Translations under genes and position numbers: made by a program
DNA from: Hoplostethus atlanticus
Lineage: Eukaryota > Chordata > Actinopteri > Trachichthyiformes > Trachichthyidae
Direction: 5' to 3'
NCBI GenBank assembly: GCA_034670405.1
Contig: JAXDDX010000057.1
Location: forward strand, 248,001 to 312,000
DNA: 64,000 nt
The notes under the pieces: model-generated
Told to the model about the DNA's origin: nothing
Seen by the model: only the letters and a program-made list of their open reading frames with translations
Databases searched by the model: none
Shown: in pieces, positions 12,501 to 26,952 of the stretch
Layout: the number at the start of each line of letters is the position of its first letter
Position numbering within the stretch: the first letter of the stretch is position 1

Positions 12501-15500
12501 CAGAGAAGAGTGTGGAAGAAAGGGTGGAGGAAGAGAGGAAAGTCAGGGGCAGGCGGGCGGAGGAGATGCTCCCATGCTCACGTGGCGCGACGGAACCGAA
12601 TCCGACAGCCGTCCGCACTTATTACCAGAAACGGAACGATAGCGAATTAGGTGCATTACCGTGGCCGCTCTCCGCTGAGCCCGTGTCACATTCAGCTGGA
12701 GGAATTACCATCACTCCAGATCCACACTATATCACTGATCACTTAAACTCACATAGAAATCAACTGTTTCCCCAACAAAGCTCAGCGCAATCTCAGCAAA
12801 AAAGGCCACGTGGGGCGACTGTATTCAATATTTTCCCTCCATTAACAGGACTCGCTGACTTCTCCCTCTACCGCGTTGAGTTTGAGCCGGACAAACTGTT
12901 TTTGGACAGTTTGCATGACTGCGCTTACACGAATTACTCTGCTCGTTGTAACTGTATGTCCTTTTTTTTCACCCCCCCCCGACCTTCATCTAGAGGAGCT
13001 GCACTCTTGTTGTGTGCGTGACGAGATGAGCAAACATGAAACCTCAGAAACGTATGCTACACTCAGTCAACACACCGGACGAGATGGGACAACACTCATA
13101 ACCAGGGCGGACAAGGAGGTGAGGTGTGTTCTTCGGTGAACTCGATCTGATAAGACATGAAAAGTGTGGCTAGACGGGCTCAACACAGGACGCTGCACAC
13201 ACTCAGCTCCATGTGCTAACACAGATGCTATGACTCCTCACTCACTCACACACACACGCACACACACACACACTATAGGAAGTGGGGGAACAGTGAAAGA
13301 GTGTGGTCATGAGAAGGTGAACTTACGATGGCTTGCATGTTCAATAGAAATCTTTTTATCTGTTTGAACAGGAGAAAAAACAAGAGAAGAAGAAAAGAAA
13401 TAAACAGAACAACATAAAAATGGATGGAGTAGTGGTTATGCAAGTTAATGTTACAGTAAAATAATGCGAGAGACAAATAGTCTCATGAACATTAAATAGC
13501 AACATAAACAATAAAAATAACAACCTACTATAAAAAATAATAAGATAACCTTTTCTACAGATGTGTAACGAGCCGCATCACAGAATGAATGTGTTAGTAC
13601 TGCATGCTCTTTATACAATGAATGAGGACAAAAGCTTATTAGAAATGACTGAAAGATATTATGAGTGTATGAATATGGGCGACATTGTTTGGATGGGAGT
13701 AGTAGAGGTGACGACATTTGGGGAAACGAAACAAGCGAGACACTGTCGATCGAAAGCATGTTGCCAGCATCGCTAAGACCTCTCTCCACCCCGCGACGAT
13801 GCCCACATCCAGAGGCATGAGTGGGTTGACGGACACACTGACTGAATCCATGTAAACCACAATGCAGGGCTGTCTCAGTTACCAGATCTCAAAACCAAAT
13901 AAACACATAGATGAAAATCCTGAGGCGCAGCCCGAGACAGAGAAAAGCATTTCGAGGCACTAGGAGAATCTGTGCCAGGATGCAGAGGAGCTGCTGGTTT
14001 GTGGAATGTAAATGTGAAATGTATTTTTTTTTTTTTGCATTTAGCTTATGCAAAGGGACTAACAACATTACAAGCATCCAATAGAGGTGTATGCAGAGGC
14101 GTAGCATCGTGACAATATTGTCATCATGTGAAAGTGCTAGGAAAAGACATAAGAGCTTCAGAGAGAGGTAGAAGGTTTATCTTGCTTTATTGTCTTTATA
14201 ACGATACTTCAGTTTCCTTTATTGTGGCAGCAACCTGTAATCTGCCAGGCTACACATCCTCTGTAACTCAGTACCTCTGATCGTCTCCTATAAATCGCTC
14301 TTTTCTCTCCCTCTCTCAGAGCCACTTGAGTGCATGTTTTCCCGATGACCCCCTGAGAACACTCGGATCAGAGAGTGTGTTTGTCTGCTCTATGGAAGCC
14401 TGTTTATGTCAAGACTCGTGAGTATGTCTGCTATAGTTCAAGCATGGAGTTTCTTGTGAGGGTTGTGTATTGGTTTGTGGATCAGTGCCTGTGTGTGTGT
14501 GTGTGTGTGGAAGAGCGTCTCTGAGATTCTAATGCGCTGTCAGCTGGATTCCTCCCAGCTCATCACGGGCTGCACATTGAGCGTCAGTGCGAGTCTGACT
14601 CACTCTCATATGCTCTTCCCACCGCTAATTTCTTGACTTGGTCGTGTCATGCATGCTTCCCACTGCATGCCCTCCTTTACCCTGTGCTCGCGCTCTCTCT
14701 CTCCCGTTCTCTCGGTCTCTCTCTACACCCATCTGTGCTTTTTAGATGTGGATCACTTGTCTTCTCTCATCGCGGACCTAAATTTCCCCCCCCCCCTCGC
14801 AAAAACATCTGCCTGGGTTTTAGCTGTTTTCCTCTCGGCTCGCTCTCTCCGCATCGTCCACACCCTCACATGCCTTTACAACGGCCCAAATACCTTGGGA
14901 ATAGCGTACTAGACTAGATAGCTCTGAAACGCCATATGCCTTCGGATATTATACAGCTTTGGACTATGAGCAAGGAAATCAGTGGCCATCAGATTTCCTA
15001 TTACCTATTCAACAGCTGACTGAACCAAAAAATCTCTGTGATAGAAATGACCCCCTTCGAAACCTCTGAAACGCCATATGCCTTCGGATATTGTACAGCT
15101 GTTAACTGGGAGTACGAAAATCACGGCCATCACATCTGTTATTACCAATTCAACAGCTGACTGAGCTGAAAGATTTGTCACAGGATTGCCTGAAGGTTTA
15201 GATCTGTGCACGTGGATGAAAACAACAGAGAATAATGATCTAAAGGTAGAATTCTGCCTCCGTATTTAACAACCACCGCCGATGCTAACAGACGGATCGG
15301 GCGACTTACTGCGTGTGCACAGGCCCTCGGTGCAGTTCTTGCTCTCCATCATGCTGCCACTGCAGTGCCTGCCTCCGTTCCTGGGTGGAGGGGCCTGGCA
15401 CTCCCGGCTGCGCCAATGGGTGCACTCTGTCCCGCAGGCTGACCACTTTGCCCATTCTGTCCAGCCTCCATCCACTGATGGAGACAAGGTGACAAGATTT

Positions 15501-18442
15501 CAGAGCTATCCAGCAGCTAGCTTCTTCCATCATTCCAGGCCAAAAGGATACTTGAGCGTGATGCTAAAATGCTGCATGATTTTTATGTTTGAAGTGTGTC
15601 ATTCCCAAATAGTCAAATAGTATTGTAGTAGTAAATGTTTTATGGTTTGTTTTATACTATTTGGGAGTCAGAGTGGGGGCTGCCACACAGGACAAAGCGA
15701 TGAGTGCCTGAAAGTGTTTGAAAGTAAATCAAGGTCACCGTGGCCCTGATGTAAAAAGTTTTTCATGACTTTCCATAACTAAATTACAGCACTTCCATGA
15801 TGTAAAAACTGTTAATGTTATTTTCAGCGGAGAAAAGTTCTAAAGGGTAAACAGTCCACAGTGGAGAAAAAACAGCTGAAAAAAACATCTAATGCAATGA
15901 ATGTGTGAGTTGTGGGTTTCTGGCAGATTCCTCTAATGTGACCCATTTATAAAATGACCTGTTCTTCTGACTTTCTCTGACTACAATTCACCTCTTAAAA
16001 TTCCATGATATTCCAGAAATGACCAGTGGGGACCCTGTTAAATTTGATATCCTTAACTCTGATACTATTTGAGTCATCCTGATATGATAAAACCACCCAT
16101 CTGCAGGTTACAGCATTACTACATTACTTTTTTGACCCAGGCCTGGGCATTTCTCCTGTAGCTGTAATGAATTATACAGACATGTACGCCATCCTCACCT
16201 GGACATAGCGTGGTGCAGGTCACTCTCTGGAAGGGCTGGCCCTCACAAAAGGCCCCCCCATTGAGAGGCGCAGGATTGGTGCAGCTACGCGTTCGTCGCT
16301 GCCAGCCCCGCCCACACCGAGCGTTACACTCCGACCATTCAGTCCAAGATGACCAGCCTCCGCTCACTGGCAGAGAGAGAGACAGTCTGTCAGCCAAAGG
16401 ATTACACCATTATTATCCATGTGCCCCTGGTAGATCGTTGGCTATGCTAGCTCTTCAGCATACACTATGTTGAGTGATAGTAGGCGACAAGCATTATCCA
16501 AATGGTAAGAGGTAATAAGAAGTTATGAGTGAATGAAATATCAATATCTTTCACTCAATATAACTGACGTAGCCAAGTTTATTTTTGGAACTATTTCAGG
16601 TGAACAACCATGTATTCATCTGCCGTGCAGTGATTTGTAGCTGCACACAGTCTCCCATCACCCACCACCTTCACTTCCTATGTAAACAGGCAAAGTAGTC
16701 CCAGATAGAAGTTCATAATTAGTTACTTTTGTTTCATATTTCATGTGTATTTGATCAATCTCCTACACAAAACTGTGACATGACAGACATAATGCTAGTC
16801 GCCTACAATCACTCAACACAGCGTAAAGTGATAGCATTAGTGAGATGACTACTGGGTTCATTCATATGTGCATACGAGCATGCGAGTGGGAGAAAAGGAG
16901 CGTGCACAGTGTGTGTGTGTGTGTGTTACCATAGACGATGAGCGTGGCCGTGCTGCTGCGTCTTTTGGCCACCACGTTGCGAGCCACGCAGGTGTAGTTG
17001 GCGGTGTCCGACAGCCTGGCCTGTTTGATGATCAGATCATGGTCAATGGTCATCAGGAAGTTGGAGTCCAGTGACGGATCTATGGTGTCCTCGTTCTTCA
17101 GCCAGTCCACCTGAGGACAAACAGGGGAAACCACACAGTCACACACACACAAATATATATCAAGAGTTTGATCGTACACAATAATAATAAAAAGATATGG
17201 TACTTTTTAAAGGATATTAGCTAAAAGTTGGTTGCACTTTTACAGGCTGATTCCTCTGAGATATTGAATGATGGAATAGAACATAAAATATGGAAGTTCA
17301 TATCATCATTGTACAAATGGGCAGGTGTGTATGCATAAACACGTGGCTGCACAACACACAGACCCCTTCAGTAAACACAGTGGACGTGTGGGGCACTGAA
17401 CCAACACACCACGTTTCAATCAAACTCTGTCAATATTTGATGAATAATTTAAAGCCACAATGAAATGAAAAATGTTTTTTTTTGCACCAGAATATACGAC
17501 TATTTAACAATAACTCTTGTATTTTTATATCAAAATCCAATTACTTTTACTTTTTGACCATCTGGCCCCTCTGCCATTCCCATAAAATAAAACTGCCTTT
17601 CTCTTCCTATGGACATCTCATTGGTTTACACTGTTGAATGATCCCTCCCCGCGTTATGTCTCGCCCCAACATCCTGTTTCAACAGGGAATATGTCAAATT
17701 AAGGAAGCAGGATGCTCCTAAATGCTGTTTCATTGTGACATTTCTCAGGAACAATTCAAACATGTAGCTTCGCTCTGTCAAAATGTCTTCCTCTCACTTG
17801 GTTTCTTTCCTGCTTACTCTTCCTCCTCGTACAGAGAAATTATATCACAGTGAACAACCACAAACAGTAAAAGTAATATTCATTATTAATTGTACTTGGC
17901 TGTGGGACATTTAAAGCTGTTCTAAAATACCTGATGAATGCACTCCTGTGTTAACTGAACCGAATATCACCACTTAGCGTAGCGTAGCAACCATGTTGTG
18001 TACCTACCGTTAACAAACTGTCCTTTTATGGTAGCAATAAAGCCTTAAATAATGCATTAGCACATTAATAATAATTATTCATAATCACTAATAACACCAA
18101 TCATCAGTATCAAGAATGGTTGACACAGGTGACACTCTAATAGTGAATGCTGAGATCAAGCTGAATTAAACTATTCAGCGTGAGAATGGGGATGAGCAGC
18201 GTGAAAGGGGGGTACCTCGGCGGGGGGCATGCCCTCTGGGGGGCGACACTGCAGCAGCACCTCCTGCTCTAGTCGCACCTCCCGCCCCAGTGGCTCCTGC
18301 TCGAAGTTCTTCCTCAGGTCTACAGGGGGAGAGACACAGATTCAGCGAGCAGTAAGTGACAGCTGCGCCACGGCTGGAGAATGACACCTTGTTTATCTCA
18401 ATGAGGTCGGCTGTCACACAAACACACATACGCAGCCACACA

Positions 18443-18483
<41 letters not shown>

Positions 18484-18657
18484 CAAAGCCCCAAAAAGCT
18501 TCTGTCGCTGTCATAAACAAGCACAGTGTCAATCATACTCCACCCCAGATTACCACCGGGGCTAAAATGGAGTACCACAGCACATTTATAAGCATATATA
18601 CTTAAGTTGACACATATGACAAGCAGATACTCAGAAACACTTGCCCCCCTCCTCTCG

Positions 18658-18702
<45 letters not shown>

Positions 18703-18867
18703 TTGGTACTGACATGCAATGCGAACGTAGGCACGGCTGCTCTTGGTGGTGCCAGCCGAGCTCCAGGCCACACACTGGCACCAGTAATCCTCCAGCCCAA
18801 ACAACTCCTCCACCTGGGTCCTCGACACCGAGATGTCCACCTCCCTCACCACCAGACCTATGGGGGG

Positions 18868-18901
<34 letters not shown>

Positions 18902-20798
18902 TTTTAGTGTGGCGTATCTTTCCCAGTCCACACAAATAATGCATTGGCTGTGGGCCAAATGCAGTTAACGTTCACATAAAATCCTATAGAAGCTAATGGA
19001 TTATGTAGTTATGATGTTTGTAATTGAGTATGATGTGTATGCCTGTGAGATACAAAGTGTCATTACTCGAGTGTGTGGCTGTGTATATGTGTGCATGTGT
19101 ATACACGTGTGTGTGTGTGTGTGTGTGTGTCCACGTGCATGCTTGTGTCTATGCGATTAGTACCCGTGATCTGGTCCAGGCTCTCTCTGGTGACGTGGTC
19201 GTTCTGATTGACCCATTCCCCGTTACACTTGAAGTAGATCTGGGTGGCCGGTGCCGCGCGGCAGCGCAGCTGGACCGGCCGGTTCTTCACGATGAAGGCG
19301 TCCTCCGGTTCCAGCTGGAATTCTGGCAGAGGTTCTGCCGGCGCCGATGGAAACGAGTCGGGGAGAACCTCGGCCTCGCTGTAGTCGCTGCTCTCTGAAA
19401 ACACAGGCCAGACATACATGGTCACACGTTAGGATTAGGATTAGGAAGACCATCCTCCAACTGAAAGGCCCGGGTTCAAGCCCCTGTGACTCTGAAAGCA
19501 TCCGCCCCGCTGAAGTGTCCTTGAGCAACGCATCGAATCCGCACCAGCATCCAGGGATGCTGTTCTGTGGCCGACCCTGCGCTTTGATCGAAAGCCAAAA
19601 GACAAATTTCTCTCTCTCTCTCAGCGGGGTATCACCTACCTGGAGGGAGGTTGTGTGTGTGACGATTTATCAAGTGTGTCAAGCCAGCAGCAGCACATGT
19701 GTGAACACATTTCTGCCAGTGCGGTTTGACTGTATGTGTGAATGCAACCCTGTGAGCGTATAACATTTTAAGGTGCTGACAGTTTATAATGGAAGTGGAG
19801 GGAGACTCTGACATTTTGGCTCCCCCGTGTTGTCGGTGGTCTGGTCAACCCAGGCCTCCCGCCCAGGTTTCACTGGAAGAGTCCATACCTCTCAGTGGGG
19901 GAGGAGGGCTGCTGACCTTCCACTGACAGGCCCTGTTGATCACACCTTATCCCCCTGGCATTTTCTACGTGACACATCCCTCCTGCAAAATGTTGTCAAA
20001 GGATGCCAACAGGATCAGCAAACTGGTCAGGAAAGCTGGCTCGCAACACACACTTGGTACATCCGCTGCTGCATAACTGCAATTTCCCCTCGGGGACAAT
20101 AAAGAGCCATCTAATCTAATCCAATTAAGAGAGACATTGAACCCCAAGTCACTCTGGGTAAGAGCATCAGCTAAATGCCTTAAATGTAAAATAGAAAAAC
20201 AAACCTTGTGATGTGGATATAATAGGATATATTACACATTATCAGTTAGTGTTTGATCAGTTAGACACCTAAATGCCCCTGTTTGCCTGAAATTGGCTTT
20301 TTTAAAGATGCTCGGGATGTTTTTGGGTGCATACCTGTTGCTGAGCTGGTTGTTGTTAATGTCTGTGTTCTACCAGAGTGAAAAAGAAGATCCTCCACAT
20401 TAATATCAAAGCTTAATGTGGAGATATGATGAATGCAGAAACACATGTACTGCCATGTATCATCTGCCCTTCCTCGGCTGCGGCAGGAAGACCGCCACAC
20501 AAAATGTTTCTATTCACATTTTACGCGATGTTTTAACATCATCTACAATCAAAGTCTTTCGATCACTTCCTGACATTCCCCTCCCGGCTCATCGCGGTTC
20601 TTATGAATTGTTAATGGGTCTGACTTTCTGACAGAAAACTCTTGTTCTGCTTACCAAAATGATCTGAATTCAATAAAAGCATTAAATGGAGGACTGGAGG
20701 GAAGTGGAGGTGATTGAGAGGGTTGGCTCCAGTCAGGAGATGCCAATAAGCCCTGAGCTCTGTCTTCCCTTGGCAAACACATGCATGCATGCAGGCGC

Positions 20799-20852
<54 letters not shown>

Positions 20853-21866
20853 CTCCTGGGTAAATGTGCTTTCCTTACAAGGTAGTCTCACACAGCCACA
20901 GTTCTGAAATCTCATTCCCTATATTCGCCAGATAAGGAAAGAAGTGCGAGGGCAGATGCAGCCACTTTCCCATAGAGACTTTAACCCAGGCATGGGGCGG
21001 TGTTGAGTCTTCAGCGGTATAGCGGCCGATCTTATCAGTTATTCCAGGACCAGAGAACAAGAGAAACTACTTACAAAGGTACCATCTCTGTTTTTAGGAA
21101 AACGAGCACCCCCCCTTTCCTCCCCCCCTGCCACTTAACAGATTCTGCACCCAGACGTTAGGGGAAGCAGAGAGACGACACAGAGTAGAAGAGAAGTGGG
21201 AGAGGATGGTCGCGGCATGATCCTTTCTCCTGACCTAAAAATCTCCTCAACTGGTCAATCAAAGCCCACCGAGGAGGAGGACAGGGGTGGTGTGACGGGC
21301 TGCGGAGCCGGCCAGGACCAGAGGAGGCTGCAACAGGACTGCCCACAGCTCAGAGCTCGGCAGCGCTGTGGCCATGGGACAGCCAGAAAGGGCAACAGCC
21401 GCTGCAGGCCAAACAGCCATCCAGGGTGGACCTGTCACCCTCAATCTGTCTCTCTCTTTCTCTAGTCTCCCTCTCCCTCACACCCACACAAACACATCCT
21501 TGTGCTTCTATCCTTATGAGGACCTTCCACTGACTGCATTCATTCCCTAAGTCCTAACCCTCACTGCTACATGCCCTACATGCCCAACCCAAGTCGTAAT
21601 CCTAAAGGAGCCCTTTGTAGAAGTGAGGACCGGCCAAAATGACTTCATTTTCCAAAAATGTCACTCCAAAAGGTCTAAAACTCAGACTGGTTCTCACAAG
21701 TATAGTACAGTATAGACATACAAGAACACACACACATTTTCTGCACTAAATTAAGCCCGTACAGTAAATAAAAACATAACCTAACCTTATAGGCACACAA
21801 GACAAACACAAACAAATATGAATCTTTACACATCTCAAAGTGCTGCACGACCATGAGCATGAATCA

Positions 21867-21909
<43 letters not shown>

Positions 21910-22300
21910 CTGTGTTTATCCCTCGCTCTCCCCACACCACGCTCTTCCCCTCACTAAGCTGTCGCCTCCAGTCTTTCAGACCTTGAATTCTCTGTCAATA
22001 AGCAATTGTGTTACTCCCCCCCCGCCCTTTCCTTTTGTCCGGCATTGATCGCGCGGTGCTCAAACATCGGCCCGAAAAAAACACAGCCTGTCACTCTCCG
22101 GGCGCGACGGGAGAGGGCATCGAGAGAGAGAGGGGGAGAGAGGGAGGTTGTCAGTGGTTCAGACAGTGGTGGAGACAGAGACAGAATGGGAGGAGTGCCC
22201 TGTGTATTTGTATATGCCTCTTCCTGTGTGTTCTGGTTCCTATAGAGAGGCACAGTTTAATTAAAACACTGGTGGATGACAGAGGTAGCAGACAGACAGA

Positions 22301-22338
<38 letters not shown>

Positions 22339-22924
22339 AGTGGAACCTGTGTTTTTGGGCTGACACACAAACATCCATCAGGCCTCAGCAGCCGGCAATT
22401 TGTGTGGAATGGCGCAGTCTTAAAGACGAGAAGTCCTTGCAGTCCTGCACAGCAAGTCTTTTATTACTCTAATGACAGACAGCAGACAGCTAGAAAGCAA
22501 ACACAGGCTTCTGGGGTATTCTTTGCTGGAGCCCACAATCACACACACTCTCACACACACACACACACACACACACACGATGACAACCTATGCTTATACA
22601 GTACACTTCTCTCGCACTCTTATTTATGTAGACTTAACTCAGACACAGCCTCTACGGCGAGCACACACTCACGCCGGCGTGGGACATTAAAGGAGACAAT
22701 ATGTAGAGTCAATGTCTAACGGTGGACTACGTTGAGTCACCGCGAGCCGCCCTAACTCGCTAACTCGCTGTGTGGTGGAGCTGCAGAGCTTCAGCCACGG
22801 TGAGAGTCGGAGTGACAGCGGGGAGAAGGGAGTATGGTGTGGGAGTGGGAGACAGAGGGGAGCTGGACAGAGGTGACAGGAAGGGTGGTCAAAGAGTCAC
22901 TAATGGACGGGGGAGACAGGAGAG

Positions 22925-22967
<43 letters not shown>

Positions 22968-23079
22968 ACACACACGCACACTGGACTGCTATAAAAACTA
23001 GTGAGGAATATGAATTACACCAACGTCTGTCTCTGCCTCACTGTGAAACTGTCTCTGTTGTTCTTTCTGTTCTCTTTCA

Positions 23080-23137
<58 letters not shown>

Positions 23138-23281
23138 GCACACAGGCACTACTGTAATTTTCTTAGCCCCAGCGCCTCTAGCCAGAGTGGAGTCTCAAGC
23201 GTCTGCGCTTTATCATTACCTTTACAGACTTAGTCATTACTGTCCCCTCCAGTGCCCTCACTATCCCAACACTACACTCAG

Positions 23282-23331
<50 letters not shown>

Positions 23332-23907
23332 AGAGCGAGAGAGAAAAAGGCAAAGAAAGAGGAATACTTTAAAGCAGCCAGACAACAGAAAAGAGACTAC
23401 AAAAGACACAAGGTCAGATTGTGTTTGGTGGGATGGGGAATCTCATTGTTTTTTTCCCTGTTGAGTCCCAGACGTCCCTATGAGAGCAAAAAACAAAGAA
23501 AACAACAACACCGCGTCTCTGACTTCTGCCTTCCAGTTTGGGGTCTAACAAGGGAGCGCTTTTCTTCTTACCCTCCCATGACTCCTGGTCCTCCTTCCCT
23601 CCTGCCTGCTGGATTCAAAGCACTTTGTGCAGCTCCAGTCGACTTCAAATGACATTCCACAGACTTAAACACAAACACACACAGCCAGAACTGCAGCCCA
23701 GAGCCATGAGGCGCAAGCAGCTCACTGATCCCACTGAGGACAGATAACAGTGAGGACGATGTCAGACATCCCAACGCTGCTGGTGACAGGAAACAAGGGC
23801 AATAAATAGAGCGATCAGCAGCCATTACGCAACATTGACTGACTGACCATCTTCCTCGTCCAATCTACCTCATTATCACCGTTCTTGCAAGGAAGCCCTG
23901 AGGTAGG

Positions 23908-23955
<48 letters not shown>

Positions 23956-24212
23956 CAGGGGCAGGCCGAGGAAAGACAGAGATGGATGGAGGGAGACAGT
24001 CTCTCCTTGCCTTCCTTAAAGGACAATTACAGTGAGTGATTGATATTCAGAGTGACCTCATCAGCCTGAAAACAACTCTACGGGAGCAGAGAGAAGAAAG
24101 GGACCAGCGAGCGGGGAAAAGATGACGAGAGGAAAGGGGGGAGATGTGAGGACGGAAAAAAAGAGTGTAGAGATTCAGGGAAAGGGTTTGATGGAAAATC
24201 ATTGGTGTCTGT

Positions 24213-24259
<47 letters not shown>

Positions 24260-25324
24260 TCAGGCATGAGGCAACATGTCTGCAGGTTGGAGTGACACAG
24301 CATCACTTCTCACATCAACAAAGGCAGACGGAGTGAGAGGAGTCATGTAGTTCACCCATCTGACTGTACACACACACACACACACACATACACGCGCAGT
24401 CACACACAAACAAACATTATTTACAAAGCGACCCTTGTGCGTTTTAGACAGGAGGGAAAATTAGGTCGTGTTTCAACAGGAGACGTCACCGGGGAGAGAA
24501 AACCTGGCCGGCACACACTGACACACCGTTATTTCCATTTCATCGCAAAGCAGCGGCGCGGCGTCAGGAGGTGATTTGACGTCCCGCTAGGAGTAACACA
24601 GATCCAACTCCGCGGGGCGCTCTTATAAACCCTCCTACATGTTGGCCTTCAGAGTTCGCATTTGAATAGTTTGTTACGACCACCGAGCTCTGCACCTGCG
24701 GCGTCTCCACATGGCTCTGCAGCCTGTTTCTCTGTGCTCACCATGGCGGCCCTCTCACACGTTTCGCCTTCAGCTCCCCCTCTGCTCTGAGCTAGCCGTC
24801 TTTTTCTGCCTCTAGCGCTCTGTATTGAATTTTTTTTTTTTTTTTTCCCCCTCTAACAAGGGAAACTTAATTTGCCGAGAGGGTTTAAAAAAAAAAAAAA
24901 GAACACACAAAAAAAAAATCACATCCCCTCAACAACCAATGCGACATCATTAACAAATCATACAGCGCCGTGTAACGATACAATGCTGGATAATAAGACC
25001 AGAGGGCATCAATAAGACAATCTTGACTCTTTCTTCTCTTTGAACAGATTGACTGGTAACACTCAGGAGGGACACTTTTTTTTTATTTGGCATCTTGCCT
25101 TTCTTTGACAGTCAGTAGAGAGAGACAGGAAAGATCAGGGATGACATGTGACGTAGGTCCAGGGCCGGATTCGAACCCAGGACGTCACGGTTATGTGGTA
25201 TGTGCCTTAGACCACTGAGCCACCAGGACGCCCAGAAGGGACACTTTTTAATACAAAATACAAAAATCAATGGTACATGTCGTCACTACAATGAAGCCGA
25301 CAAACTGAGAATCACATATGAATG

Positions 25325-25375
<51 letters not shown>

Positions 25376-25675
25376 TACGTGTACCTACACGCTTGTGGTC
25401 GGGGACCTACTGAGCTGTAACTTGTTGGGAGTTCATCATAGCGGCAGAAATGTCACGTGTTTGATTTGCTCTGACACGTTAATGAGGACGCCTGCAGAAA
25501 GGCTATTTCTGTCGAGTGTGAGATAAGAGTGTTGAGCGTGTGCACCTAGCGATCAGGAGCCACTGATTGTGCTAGGAGTGTGAGTCTGTGTGTGTGTGTG
25601 TGTGTGTGTCTATGACAGATGGAATCTGGAGTGTGAGAGATAGGTAGAAGGAAGGGAGGATGGATGTGAAGGAAA

Positions 25676-25718
<43 letters not shown>

Positions 25719-26737
25719 GAGAAAGAGGGAGGTGACGGGGCTGGAGAGCAGATTGGCAGAGGGGAAGGCCGAGCAGGTGATGGAGATACAGAGTGACAGA
25801 AATGCTTCGCTTGTCCATCCAGCATGTCCGGGTGGCAGGAGGAGAGAGAGCAAGCCTGAGGACACAGTAACACACACACACACACGCACACACACACACA
25901 CACACACAGAGAGGCCAAAATAGTTGCACATACAAAAATCGCAGAGGCTTGCAAAAACCCATTTGCACATCTCCTTGTAAAGGGAGTGTCATTCTGCACG
26001 TCTAGCTCCAAGGTGTGCTGCCCTCTAACCCATAATTGTAAATGAGGTGTGACCTGCCCTTCTTCAAAAGGACACACCTTCTCCCTGTGGTTTCCCAGAA
26101 GCCCTGGGTGTTGTAATGACACTAAATCAGCCCGGTTAGAGAGCAGGCCGGGGGCAAACACACACACACACACCTACACACACACGTTATCTAACCACAT
26201 GGTTCCAGACAGACTAAGTATATCTGTGAATAGGACCCAATGACAGAGTGACAGTTGGCAGTGTTTGTTACTGATAACTGGGTGAGTCTCACCGAATCCC
26301 GGGGATGTTTTACCGAATCACAATGTGTACCCACACTGCATCCAAATGTGTGTGTGTTGGGAGGTAGGGCAGGCATGTTTTTAACAGACTGTGGATTATA
26401 TTTACCCATGGTATATCCAAGTGAGATTCTGTGACCATGTTTATGAAAGTGTGGGTGAGTGTGACTGTGTGAGAGTGGGAGTGTTAACAGGATTTTGCGC
26501 ATGTGTTAGCGGCGAGCCCACTGCTGCTGCATGTGAGGAGACAGAGGGGGCTAGCGAGTCAGGGGGGCTAAGAGTGTGCTCTGTCACAGCTAGGGGGCGC
26601 CACCCCCCACGGGGCTCATTAATCACAGCCCCATCAAAAAGTAGCCCTGTGTGGTGCGCGTCTGCCGACCACGACCACCTACTGCATGGGAACACGGGCA
26701 TACACAAGCAGCACTATCAATTACAATCATCAGTCAG

Positions 26738-26772
<35 letters not shown>

Positions 26773-26913
26773 AGGGAGGGAGGAAGAGAGAGGAGACAGA
26801 GTGGGTGAGACGATGTTTTCTTATTATCCACTCGAAATTACAGACCAATGTCATAACTACTAGAGGTCAAACTCATATGGTAGAATGTGACTCTTCCCCT
26901 TCCTGTGTGTGTG

Positions 26914-26952
<39 letters not shown>

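Larger units (their letters stand above)
11647..13326 (-). other. unc5b: unc5b intron 8 (downstream of the cassette exon)
   Basis: A 1.7-kb intron. Close to exon 8, on the minus strand, five YCAY tetramers lie within about 45 nt of the donor, followed by a (GT)n run. The part 12180-12560 is strongly purine-rich on the plus strand (pyrimidine-rich in the transcript). A SINE-like element sits at about 11818-11925. Confidence 0.75.
18320..18713 (-). other. unc5b: unc5b intron 3
   Basis: This 394-bp intron holds two (CA)n arrays (18444-18481 and 18667-18700), the second ending 13 bp from the exon 3 donor. Confidence 0.85.

Noticed and set aside
12395-13021. 208-codon open frame on the plus strand
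   Set aside because: It is the reverse of a pyrimidine-rich intron stretch, giving Glu/Arg-rich text without a domain.
17450-17940. Possible old transposon in intron 4
   Set aside because: Composition is suggestive, but I found no matching inverted ends, target duplication or known core.
25150-25237. tRNA gene on the minus strand
   Set aside because: A and B boxes are present, but no full cloverleaf could be drawn and the SINE body and target duplications explain it.
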